From NCBI RefSeq assembly GCF_001468005.1, contig NZ_LNYY01000021.1:558637-622636 (forward strand): a stretch of 64,000 nucleotides of DNA, read 5' to 3'. Below the pieces are notes generated by a model. That model searched no databases. It was not told the DNA's origin and was given only the letters and a program-made list of their open reading frames with translations. Below are positions 26,651 through 35,701 of this stretch, piece after piece. Origin of the DNA: Legionella steelei (GTDB lineage: Bacteria > Pseudomonadota > Gammaproteobacteria > Legionellales > Legionellaceae). Numbering within the stretch: the stretch's first letter is position 1; every line of letters begins with the position of its first letter. The position numbers were made by a program, and so were the translations under genes.

Positions 26651-26807
26651 ATGTAATTTTTTAGATTTGGTACGCAGTGAGTACCAAATTAAAGTGTCTA
26701 GCAGTGAGTTCCAAAATGGAACTTACTGAAGTGTATCATTTGGCCGACATTGTCCGCCAAATTGAACATAAGGAATACAAATTTATTTTCTATGTCTAAT
26801 TTGGATC

Positions 26808-27390
26808 TCAATGCGATCCAAATTGAAGAGGTTGGATACCAATAATATCAGCAGATCTAATAACGCCCATACACTTTAAAAAATAATCGGTAATCAATTG
26901 CATTGGTTTTCTCAACCGCTCCACATCTGTAATAATATACCCAGCGGTCACATCATTACTCATTTTATGATTCATTAGCCGTTTAAGCGCATAAACAGAA
27001 ATATCCAAGCTTTCAGCAATAGTGATAAAGGTACGTCTTAAATCATGAACGGTAAAGTGGACACCAGATGCTTTGGTTACATTAGCCATTTGTTTACGTG
27101 GCTCAATAATATGACCAGCAGCACCAGTTCCTGGGAATACATAATCGTTTATCTTCTTCTCATGACGAGCTACCAATAAATCATAGAGAAAATCAGAAAG
27201 GGGTAGGGTGTGGGATTCATTGTTTTTCGTTTTAACCACTATAAAGGTTTTTGCTGCCAGATCGACATTTTCCCATTTTAAGGTTGCAGCTTCTTCTCTA
27301 CGTAAGCCTGTTAGTAAAACGAATAATAAGTAATCGCGTAGGGTTTCATTTTCAATATTTTTAAGAGCAGTATACCAAAATGTTTATCAT
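26808..27390 (-). pseudogene. Tyrosine recombinase (phage integrase), 5'-truncated
   Basis: The frame carries the catalytic half of a P4-type integrase: LLTGLRREEAATLKW with the first active-site Arg, HDLRRTFITIAE with the His/Arg pair, and a distal Tyr in AGYIITDVERLR. Reading upstream, it meets stop codons at about 27390 and the N-terminal half (about 200 residues) is gone. What follows is the terminator of the next gene, so a deletion or insertion fused unrelated DNA here. It marks the probable right end of the accessory region that starts at tRNA-Thr. Confidence 0.85.
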
Positions 27391-27410
27391 CAAGTGAGTA
27401 TTGAGTAAAA

Positions 27411-27439
27411 CAAGCGTAGATTGAGTCTTTCTACGCTTG
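27411..27439 (-). terminator. Rho-independent terminator of the beta-propeller gene
   Basis: A perfect 10-base stem (CAAGCGTAGA/TCTACGCTTG, 9-base loop) is followed on the minus strand by TTTT. It starts 9 bases after the stop codon at 27448. Confidence 0.85.
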
Positions 27440-27447
27440 TTTGCAAA

Positions 27448-29760
27448 TCACACTGAGGGTGGTGCAGCAATCCCTATAAATACCACCATCCCATCACCAC
27501 CAGGATTAAAGTAATTATCACTAAAAGGAAGTGGTTTCCAATTATTTGCAGCCCAAACATTTCCTGCTCGATCTGAAATAGCATGAGTTAGACGCATTAA
27601 AGGACTAAAACTGGGAGGTCCGCCTGCACCATTAAGCGGTGTACCATCAGCAAGCAACACTTGGCTTCCGGCACTGGGTAAAGTATATCCAGTCGAAGGA
27701 GATATTGCATCACCTGTAGATAGCCCTGTCGGACACTTAGCTGTGTTAATGCCACAGAGTTTAGAAATTGAAAATTGAGGTGGTAAGCCATTGCCCTCAA
27801 AATTAGCTACCCAGATATTATCATCACCATCAACAGTAACCCCCCAGGGTCCAGATACTCCGCCTTGGCCGCTATATGCAACAAAAGTTCCATTGGGAGC
27901 AATTTTATAGATTGTGGAGTCATTTACCGATGCTACCCAAGCATTACCTTGCGAATCTAAAGAAACCTCTCTTGTTGAACTACCGGCTGGTAATTGAACG
28001 TCTAAAGTTTTGATGAGTTGGGTTCCGGAAATCACATATTTATTAATTACCGAACCTGGGTTGCCAGCAGAAGTTTTGCTATTACTCACCCATGCAGAAC
28101 CATCTTGAGCAATAGCTATATCAAAAGGCCCACTATTTGTAGGCTCTTGATAATAAATTGCAGAATTAGGATCTCCATTTAAATAAACAACAACCCTGTC
28201 GTTACCATAACTGGCCATCCAAATATTGTTATTTTTATCTGAAACGGTACCTTGAACCCGATATAAAGCGGATATATAGCCTAGAGGACCTGAAATTGGA
28301 ATACCCGTTGCAGAAAACTGAGAAACGCTCCCCTCTCCTCCCGGAGGCAAACAGGTATCGCAACTACCCCATCCAAAATTGCCGGTCCATATAGATCCTT
28401 GCGTATCAATAGTTATTCCAAAAGCATTCCCTAAAAGACCACCACCAAATAAGGGCGATGTAGGGGTACCATTCACTCCATCCGCAGGCTGGCCGTTTGG
28501 CTTTAAAACAATAAGCCAGTTCGATGAATTGGGAGTGCCTTGAATCACATTATTCGTTATCCAAGCATAACCATTCTTATCAAAAACTGTTTTGGCGGGT
28601 CCACCAAATGGAGCTGACAAACTGCCTGAGTTATTAAATTTTACCGCTAAAGTCCACGCATCGGGTTTAATTTGTAAAGAAGGTTGATAAGCAGAAAATT
28701 GATTCGATAGGACATAAATACCTAATACATTATTCGCTGGATTATGCGCTATATTTAACAACGCATCTAAGGTATTAGTCGGTGCAAAACCATTGATTGT
28801 TGTTAATCCAAAAAGAGAAGTACAAGCACCTGGCGAATTCCGTACGCAAGTTGCAATTAAATTAGATAAATTATTGAGGGATCGCATCGTATTCGTTTGA
28901 TCCGCATTCGGTGATGTTGTAATCACTTGCGATAAAGTACCTTGGACAGGAGAAACTAAATTATCATTCATCCCTGCTGCAATTTTTAATCCTAGTGACG
29001 CACCATTAATTTGTCCATTATTAAAAAATTGCGCCATTGCAAAAGCTGCACCTACCGTCGTCAATTCGTTAATCGTAATCACCGGAAGAAGACTTTCGCC
29101 TATTATTGTCACCAGTTTGGTGTTATTTCCCTGACGCGCGACAGCATAAAATGAGGATGTTTTGGGTATTTGTTCAGGCGGAATGTAAATAAAAAATTGT
29201 CCCGAACTATTGGTTGTCGCATTACCAATCGGTATTGCTGAGGTTGAACCGGCGCTGTAAATTGTAACATTTGCATTCGCAAGTGGGATTGCAGAAGCAT
29301 TCCCAGATTGCACCACGCCTTTTACTGTAGGTTCGAATGCTCTCACATTCAAGGGATCATTCGTTCCTGCACATGCTGGAACATTAGGACTACAAACAAA
29401 AAGATGATTATGGGGATTAGGATCATGTGGATTAACAGCCCCCGAAACGGTAAGTTCCAATGTGCAACTGGCACCAGGCGATAAGGTAAAATTTGCACCA
29501 CATAAATCAGGATAATTTGGATCAGCGAGTACCTGGATTACGTTGGGTGGTAAATATTTAACAAATCCGCCGGGTAGAGTACGACGAGTAGCATTAGTTA
29601 CGGTGTAGAATGCTGTTGCAGTGTTTCCTAAAACAAGTTGACTGGGTAACACTGTACCTGCTTTGGGGACGACATTGTAGGCAACCCCATAGCTCATCGT
29701 GCTTAATGAGGTTGCGCCAATAAACAGAAATAAAGAGGACATCCTTTTATTCTTTTTCAT
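27448..29760 (-). CDS. Exported beta-propeller (NHL/Vgb-like) protein
   Basis: 770 residues with a signal peptide (residues 1-25, ending near MSYGVAYN). Residues 30-115 are an Ig-like domain with a paired-Cys motif (CGANFTLSPGASCTLELTVS). 130-220 resembles a carboxypeptidase-regulatory/transthyretin fold (NATTNSSGQFFIYIPPEQ). About 375-770 is a six- or seven-bladed propeller whose blades repeat phrases such as GNAWVASVNDSTIYKIAPNG and DDNIWVANFEGNG, as in NHL and virginiamycin-B-lyase-like proteins. It is probably cell-surface or extracellular. It follows the barrel protein by 10 bases in the same operon. Enzymatic activity cannot be claimed. Confidence 0.85.
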   Translation of the reverse strand: MKKNKRMSSLFLFIGATSLSTMSYGVAYNVVPKAGTVLPSQLVLGNTATAFYTVTNATRRTLPGGFVKYLPPNVIQVLADPNYPDLCGANFTLSPGASCTLELTVSGAVNPHDPNPHNHLFVCSPNVPACAGTNDPLNVRAFEPTVKGVVQSGNASAIPLANANVTIYSAGSTSAIPIGNATTNSSGQFFIYIPPEQIPKTSSFYAVARQGNNTKLVTIIGESLLPVITINELTTVGAAFAMAQFFNNGQINGASLGLKIAAGMNDNLVSPVQGTLSQVITTSPNADQTNTMRSLNNLSNLIATCVRNSPGACTSLFGLTTINGFAPTNTLDALLNIAHNPANNVLGIYVLSNQFSAYQPSLQIKPDAWTLAVKFNNSGSLSAPFGGPAKTVFDKNGYAWITNNVIQGTPNSSNWLIVLKPNGQPADGVNGTPTSPLFGGGLLGNAFGITIDTQGSIWTGNFGWGSCDTCLPPGGEGSVSQFSATGIPISGPLGYISALYRVQGTVSDKNNNIWMASYGNDRVVVYLNGDPNSAIYYQEPTNSGPFDIAIAQDGSAWVSNSKTSAGNPGSVINKYVISGTQLIKTLDVQLPAGSSTREVSLDSQGNAWVASVNDSTIYKIAPNGTFVAYSGQGGVSGPWGVTVDGDDNIWVANFEGNGLPPQFSISKLCGINTAKCPTGLSTGDAISPSTGYTLPSAGSQVLLADGTPLNGAGGPPSFSPLMRLTHAISDRAGNVWAANNWKPLPFSDNYFNPGGDGMVVFIGIAAPPSV

Positions 29761-29770
29761 TTTTCTATTC

Positions 29771-30586
29771 CTAAATTAAATAGCTTATTTGTACTATACC
29801 TTCCTGCATATAAAGATGTGGCAGTGTCAAAGTACTTGTGAAAGGTATCACATCAAGCATTCCTTCATCCAAATTCGCTTCACCTAAGCCTACATAACGA
29901 TACCCTACCCCTAAGCGCCAGTTTTTACATAGATCCATATCGATGCCTACACCAAGACTGTAAGCAAAGTTCGTTGTTTTATGATCCTCAAATTCTGGAG
30001 TAAAGGTTAGAAAAGGTGGAACACTCGTTTGATAATTTGAAGCCTTATTGAACGCTGCTCCAAGACCTAAAGATACATAGGGATGAAAAATATTTTTAAA
30101 AGAATGTAATAACTTGCCTTCAAAAAAAAGTTGGCTGCTTTTTATTTTATAGTTGTAGGTGAACTCGTCAGCTGATTGCTCATCAACCCCTTGGATTAAA
30201 ATACCACTGCTAGAAAAATTATTAGGCCTATAATAGCTAATACCAAGCTGCAAAGCCCATTGTGAATTGACAGGGACTTCAGTTCCAATAGTCCCTCCCC
30301 ATAACATCCGATTTGAATGGGTATGCTGGGGCGTATATTGGTACGTTGTGAAATCACCGTCCATATTTAAAGTTTGTGCATGTCCTGTTTTGGCGACAGC
30401 TACACCACCTGAGAAGGTAAAAAAGGGATGGAACCAACTTAAGTTTCTTGGATTGGATTGGGGAGTTATTGCAGCAGGATCAGCATACCCTACGTTTGCA
30501 GTCATCATCACTGAACTACAAATTATAAAAAAAGAACGTATGGAAAAAGATGGTAAAAAACAATCCGTTTTTGTTCGTTTATGCAT
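29771..30586 (-). CDS. Outer-membrane beta-barrel protein
   Basis: 271 residues from the ATG at 30586, which has AGGAAGA 8 bases upstream. A signal peptide ends near NVGYADP. The mature protein alternates hydrophobic and polar residues over eight or so strands (QWALQLGISYYRPNNF, NWRLGVGYRYVGLGEANL) and ends in an aromatic/hydrophobic tail, VQISYLI, typical of barrels inserted by Bam. Its size fits an OmpW/opacity-type eight-stranded barrel. It is the first gene of an operon with the propeller protein, so the two may act together at the cell surface. Confidence 0.85.
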   Translation of the reverse strand: MHKRTKTDCFLPSFSIRSFFIICSSVMMTANVGYADPAAITPQSNPRNLSWFHPFFTFSGGVAVAKTGHAQTLNMDGDFTTYQYTPQHTHSNRMLWGGTIGTEVPVNSQWALQLGISYYRPNNFSSSGILIQGVDEQSADEFTYNYKIKSSQLFFEGKLLHSFKNIFHPYVSLGLGAAFNKASNYQTSVPPFLTFTPEFEDHKTTNFAYSLGVGIDMDLCKNWRLGVGYRYVGLGEANLDEGMLDVIPFTSTLTLPHLYMQEGIVQISYLI

Positions 30587-31199
30587 AAAATATTCTTCCT
30601 TTTCTCCCCTCAATAAAAGGGTATTTAAAATCCTTTCTGACTAAGTCGATTAAGTAATCATTTTAGTTTGCCACAAGATAGCTGATTTCGTTCTTTTTCT
30701 CAATGACAAAGAACCTGAATCAAGCTATTCTGGCTCAGGATCTGCTTTGACGATCAAAATAAGATAGAGAGAGTAGAGAGAGCATTTATTATTTTTCGTA
30801 GAAAAAAATAGCTATCGTTCAAACATTAAGTATCATGACCTAGATCCCTGCTTTAAGAAAAAGAGGACTCTGTTAACTTTAGTAAATCACGCATTGATCT
30901 CATTATGGGATCTTTTGATGTGAATTTTTCCACGTCGCCTTGAGTAACTTTATGTACATAAAAACCATAATTGTAAAAACTAACACAATGACTAAAATCG
31001 ATGGGGAGGATACTATTTGAGTTTTTTTGACTAAAATCAATGACAGTTCCATGTCCATAACTATCCGTTTCTTTTTCAATGCGTTTTGAGATGATTTAAT
31101 AGATTCTAGTTTCTTTTGAAGCAACCTATGAGTGAGTAATTTTTACACCTTTTACTATACTGTAAATTATACATAGAGCATATAGTATAGTAGGTAATT
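30587..31199. other. Divergent regulatory region
   Basis: About 610 bases between the barrel operon and the gene at 31200. The right end has TATAGTATAGT just before the 31200 gene, likely its promoter. A 73-codon minus-strand frame (30903-31124) is listed separately as doubtful. Confidence 0.5.
30903..31124 (-). CDS. Possible small single-helix membrane protein
   Basis: Up to 73 residues from a TTG; an ATG at 31058 gives 51. A lysine-rich start is followed by one clear membrane helix (SPSILVIVLVFTIMVFMYI) and a basic tail. No homologue recognised and no strong ribosome site, so it may be chance coding in AT-rich DNA. Confidence 0.3.
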   Translation of the reverse strand: MLQKKLESIKSSQNALKKKRIVMDMELSLILVKKTQIVSSPSILVIVLVFTIMVFMYIKLLKATWKNSHQKIP

Positions 31200-33035
31200 A
31201 TGAGACAACGTACAGAGCCTCAAGAAAAAGAAAAGAAGCGTCAAAAGGTAATAATTGAATCTCACAAAGAAATGACTCATGTTTTAGGGCTACAAAAAAA
31301 TCCTTTCTTGAGCAACATTGAAAATACAGGTTGGTACATCGAGGACACAGCGCCTAGTACAAAAAAAAGATACGATCATTTTAAAGAAAATCCAAATTCT
31401 AATTTAAATTTCGATCTATTGCCCGCTTCATTTTCTGCAGACGCTCTCCAAAAAATTACGAATCTTCCACCTAATGGTTATGTTGGATTTTCTTGTCGAT
31501 GGCCACGTCATGCCTTTACCCTTAATGCAGTCAAAGAAGGAAATCAAACTCATTTTATTTATGTAAATCGAGGAAAACGCCATTTTGATTTAGAAACAGG
31601 ACAGGATAAAAATGATGCGCCAACAGTGATGGTTTTTTCTGTTGAAAATCAACACGCGAGGAGCTTTGCTAAGCTCATGTTGGGCGCTGCTATGACTCCA
31701 GATCCTCGCAAAGGAATGTCTCAATTTTTAGAAAGGCATAAAAAGCAATTCAACCAAGAGCTGTCCGAACTCATGGAAAAGAAGAATCAAAAAACAGGAA
31801 ATTGTAGCATTGCAAATTCGAACATCGCCTGGCATTTTCAATTAGCAGCCGAAGAAATGCAAAAGAGCAATAAAAGTTTTGCGCAGGCTTATGAAGATAC
31901 AGAGCAAAAATATAGAGAAATGAGGATTAAAGATAGAGTTCAAGCGTTCAAATACCTTTTAAATGATCGAGGCTGTTATATTTCTGACAATGCATTTCTT
32001 TATAATTATTTTCAAGCAATTGAAAAGTTTGCAAGAAAAGACATTAAAGTGCAAGGACAGCACACAATAGAGCATATTAAAACGTTACTTGAGGAACTTG
32101 ATCCTAAGGGACTATCCAAATTAGTAGAACCATTAATTAATGATAATTTTACCATCAAAGTAGATGAATATATCGATGCTAGGATACAACAACTCAAAGA
32201 GGAGCATCCAAATTTATCAGAGCAGTACTGTAAAGATTTTGCAGCCATGACACGAGATGGCTTACAGTCAGCAAAAACTAGAGTGTTAATGCATGCTTTC
32301 AATAGATTATCCCCAGGCGAACAAATGAAATTAATAGCTAAAGATATTTCATTATTATGTTATGCGGATCAGCAATTGCAATTGAACTTACTTAAACAAG
32401 ATTACAACAAGTATGCTTTGTATGCAGATAAAGAATTAAACAAAAGATTCCCTGAGCATCCTTTAAATCGATTTCGTAAGGAGCATGCAAAAGAACTTGA
32501 TTCAGTAGGTGATAGTATGAAAGAAATGATTGAGACAGTCATGGAGGGTAAAGAGGAGGAATATCTTAGAAAAAGTAAAATAATTACTACAGAAAGAAAA
32601 ACCAAAGATGCTGGTTTCTTCTCACAAGATGCAGCACAAAAAGAAGTGGTGATTAATAATACATTGAAGACTTTATATTCATCTCTCTGGACCGAAGACA
32701 AGAAGCATACCGCTAAAACATTTGAAGAGCTTTGTCGAGTTTGCTGTGAACGTAGATTTTATCTAGGCGGAGATAAATATTCAGTACATACTGAATCTGC
32801 AAAATGGTTAATTAATCGAATCTGTGCAAATGATGAAATAGGAGAAGACTTTAGGAAATTTTTAAAAGTCCAAGATGTTAAGGCCGAGAAGCTAACCTCA
32901 ACAGTAACCAATATGATTCAAAATACGCTCTCTGGAAAAAACATAACGTTCAACAGCTATAAAGAACGGTATACTCAGCAAATCGAAACACCAACACCAC
33001 TTGAACCCACTCAAAAATCCCTATCGTGCCAGTAG
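31200..33035 (+). CDS. Effector-like protein, candidate cysteine protease
   Basis: 611 residues, no signal peptide, soluble, largely helical after residue 180. The N-terminal part has a His-containing strand (WPRHAFTL, H104), then YVNRG (121-125) and, after a gap, KTGNCSIANSNIAWHF with C202. A His strand, an NRG turn and GNCS at a helix start is a layout found in several Legionella ankyrin-type effectors with papain-like folds. I infer a thiol protease or related hydrolase; the acid residue is not identified. The tail is charged and coiled-coil-like. Start by position of ATG after AGG; the next gene is a TPR protein in the same direction. Confidence 0.7.
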   Translation: MRQRTEPQEKEKKRQKVIIESHKEMTHVLGLQKNPFLSNIENTGWYIEDTAPSTKKRYDHFKENPNSNLNFDLLPASFSADALQKITNLPPNGYVGFSCRWPRHAFTLNAVKEGNQTHFIYVNRGKRHFDLETGQDKNDAPTVMVFSVENQHARSFAKLMLGAAMTPDPRKGMSQFLERHKKQFNQELSELMEKKNQKTGNCSIANSNIAWHFQLAAEEMQKSNKSFAQAYEDTEQKYREMRIKDRVQAFKYLLNDRGCYISDNAFLYNYFQAIEKFARKDIKVQGQHTIEHIKTLLEELDPKGLSKLVEPLINDNFTIKVDEYIDARIQQLKEEHPNLSEQYCKDFAAMTRDGLQSAKTRVLMHAFNRLSPGEQMKLIAKDISLLCYADQQLQLNLLKQDYNKYALYADKELNKRFPEHPLNRFRKEHAKELDSVGDSMKEMIETVMEGKEEEYLRKSKIITTERKTKDAGFFSQDAAQKEVVINNTLKTLYSSLWTEDKKHTAKTFEELCRVCCERRFYLGGDKYSVHTESAKWLINRICANDEIGEDFRKFLKVQDVKAEKLTSTVTNMIQNTLSGKNITFNSYKERYTQQIETPTPLEPTQKSLSCQ

Positions 33036-33380
33036 TTTAAGCCTTTCATGTTGAGTTTAAGCCCTCCTACCAAAGTGGGACACTATTTTCTCCCCAAAGA
33101 CCTAGATACTTTAAATTGAATTTTTGTTATGGTTAATCGGACAATTACAGTAAATTCCTTTTCAAATAGGAGCATAAAAATACTTGGAATAGTTAAAATC
33201 CTATTTAGCATTTCTGAGTTGATTACTCATCCAATTTGAACTTCATCTTGCTGCACATTTTGCGTATGCTCCTTAAGACGTACTTCAGAAAATACTTTTA
33301 AAATAATCCATTGAGAATTCAAATAAATTATTCATTATTGGTTTAAATTAAATCAACAAGGAAAATTACTGGACTTATTA
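33036..33380. other. Intergenic region before the TPR gene
   Basis: 345 AT-rich bases. No repeat, terminator or extra gene stands out; it likely holds the TPR gene promoter. Confidence 0.5.
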
Positions 33381-35426
33381 ATGAAAAGAAAATTAGAAAT
33401 TCCTTTTGAAGAACCACCTTCGAAACGTTTTGAAGAAGCTACGAATTCCTTAGTCAAAAAGGGTGAACAGCTTTATAAAAAAAATCAACTTAATGAAGCG
33501 TTACCTTTTTTAAATCAGGCCATTGCGCAGCAACCTAATGAGCCTTTGGCTTTGGCAATTCGTGGAGATATTCACAGTCAGTTGGATAATATGCAACTTG
33601 CCTTTGCGGATTTCAATACCTTGTTAACACTCCAACCCAATCATGTGTTTGCCTTATCACGACGTGGCGCATTATGGCATAGATTCGGTAGCATCAATGA
33701 AGCCTTCAACGATTTAAATGCTGCACTTGCTATTGAACCTACCCATTCGCATGCCTTAGCAAATCGAGGCGCAGTTTATTGTACACAAAGTCAATATAAT
33801 CTCGCGTTAAAAGATTTCAATGCAGCTCTAGAAAGCGATAACAAGAATATTTTTGCTTTAAAAGAACGAAGCTGGGTTTATAGTATATTAAATTTTCCTG
33901 AAGCAGCTGAGCATGATCTTAATTCTGTACGCTCTATTCCCGCTGTCACTATGATTGACTTAGTGTACCAAGCAGATATTTATATACAAAAAAAGCTATA
34001 TGAGAGCGCTTTAGATATTATAAATCCTTTACTTGCCAACGCGCCAAATTGTTCACGCCTTTTAGCAATTCGTGGAGATATCTATCATAAAATGGGCAAG
34101 ACTGACGAAGCGTTAAATGATTTTAATAACATTTTGCTGATACAGCCTTACTCATTGGCTGTTCGAGGCCTTCGCTTCAATATTTATTATCAACAACAAA
34201 AGTTCGATCTTGCATTAAATGAATTAAATCAGATGCTTGCCATTAACCCCAATTATGACTATGTTTTGATGGTTCGTAGCATCATTTATAGTCAACAAGG
34301 AAATCATGTTCAGTCTTTAAATGACGTTAATGCTGCGCTTGCTATAAATCCCCATAATCTACAAGCTTTAGCGATGCGTGGTGCGGCATATTATCAGCAA
34401 GGCAATTTCGCACAAGCCTTAAGTGATTTTAATGGTATCCTTGCTATTACCCCTACTAACGTAAATGCGTTGCTATCTCGTGGAGACATTTATCGACAGC
34501 AAGGAAACCTTACCCAAGCCTTAAGCGATTACAATGCCGTTCTTGCTCTAGACCCCACTCATGCGTTTGCGTTAGGGGGGCGTGGAAAGGTTTATCAGTT
34601 ACAAGGGAATTATGAAAAGGCTTTATGCGATTTTAATGCAGCACTAGCTATAAACCCTAGTTACTGGTTTGGTTTAATGTCACGCGGTGAAATTAATTGG
34701 AAACTAGGTAATTTCGACTTGGCTTTAAATGACTTGAACCAAGCTCTTACTTTGAATACCAATAATTCGAATATCTGGTATTTATTAAGAGTACGCGGAG
34801 ATATTTATCGTCAGCAAGGTGAGCTTAGTCTTGCATTAAACGACTTGAATCAAGCAATTAAAGAACAACCAAATGATCTTTTAATATTGGCCATGCGTGG
34901 CGATGTGTATTGCAAACAAAAGAAATTTAAGCGCGCTTTGGCTGATTTAAATCAAGTATTAAACACCCTACCACGACACCACATGGCCTTAGAAGCGCGA
35001 GGAGATCTTTACCGCAAACAAGAAAAATTTGCTGAAGCACTCACTGACTATGAAAAAATTAAAGATCCTAGTCCTTCAGTCTTATTCAAAAAGGCTAAAA
35101 TTTATCGTATGCAAGAACATTTTGATGAAGCTATTCTACTCGAATATCAAGCCCATCAATTGCAATTAAAGAAAGGAAAACGGAGCGACGTTCCTTCCTT
35201 ACGTGCATTCTGCAAATGGGCCTTTTTTGCAAATGAAGCAACTCTATATGCTAATAAAAAAGTATTGAAACGAGATGATCCCCATCAAGTTGATCATGTT
35301 TTACAAGCAAATCATATTAACCGTCAGACCTTAACTACGATGCGTCGCACACTACATACTGCACCACCAGAGTTCCCAACGGTTTTCGACCAATTAGATT
35401 TGCTTACAAATCAATTAAAACCCTAA
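33381..35426 (+). CDS. TPR repeat protein
   Basis: 681 residues made almost entirely of about 16 tetratricopeptide repeats of 34 residues. Typical units read NYEKALCDFNAALAINPSYWFGL and NLTQALSDYNAVLALDPTHAFAL. The first 20 residues (KRKLEIPFEEPPSKRFEE) are basic and proline-rich, with a KRK and an SKR group. The last 90 residues are outside the repeats. There is no signal peptide or transmembrane segment, so it acts as a soluble protein-binding scaffold, in the bacterium or, if secreted, in the host. The repeats are very alike in DNA, which suggests growth by internal duplication. Confidence 0.9.
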   Translation: MKRKLEIPFEEPPSKRFEEATNSLVKKGEQLYKKNQLNEALPFLNQAIAQQPNEPLALAIRGDIHSQLDNMQLAFADFNTLLTLQPNHVFALSRRGALWHRFGSINEAFNDLNAALAIEPTHSHALANRGAVYCTQSQYNLALKDFNAALESDNKNIFALKERSWVYSILNFPEAAEHDLNSVRSIPAVTMIDLVYQADIYIQKKLYESALDIINPLLANAPNCSRLLAIRGDIYHKMGKTDEALNDFNNILLIQPYSLAVRGLRFNIYYQQQKFDLALNELNQMLAINPNYDYVLMVRSIIYSQQGNHVQSLNDVNAALAINPHNLQALAMRGAAYYQQGNFAQALSDFNGILAITPTNVNALLSRGDIYRQQGNLTQALSDYNAVLALDPTHAFALGGRGKVYQLQGNYEKALCDFNAALAINPSYWFGLMSRGEINWKLGNFDLALNDLNQALTLNTNNSNIWYLLRVRGDIYRQQGELSLALNDLNQAIKEQPNDLLILAMRGDVYCKQKKFKRALADLNQVLNTLPRHHMALEARGDLYRKQEKFAEALTDYEKIKDPSPSVLFKKAKIYRMQEHFDEAILLEYQAHQLQLKKGKRSDVPSLRAFCKWAFFANEATLYANKKVLKRDDPHQVDHVLQANHINRQTLTTMRRTLHTAPPEFPTVFDQLDLLTNQLKP

Positions 35427-35701
35427 GAACAAGTCATTGCTTCAGTATGTTCAAAATGAATTTGAGGCCTATCTGAAATGCGGGCGACTAGAGCATGGAA
35501 TTTACGTGTTCAATGCGAATCTTGTCATAATGAGCGGCTGGTTAATCAAAATTAATTTGAGTGAATGAATTATTCGTTTTTAATTGGTGAAGTCTATAAA
35601 GGTTAATACTGCTCGTCTTTTTTATAGTATGATGGAACAGCAATTGAATGGTATGATTTTTATCTTTTTGGTGCCGCCTCACCAGCATTAGTAGAGGGAA
35701 C

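Noticed and set aside
10996-27450. Second copy of the tRNA-Thr 3' end as an att site
   Set aside because: I looked for TTCGATTCACATCAGCGGC-like sequence near the right boundary and saw none, so no att site is claimed.
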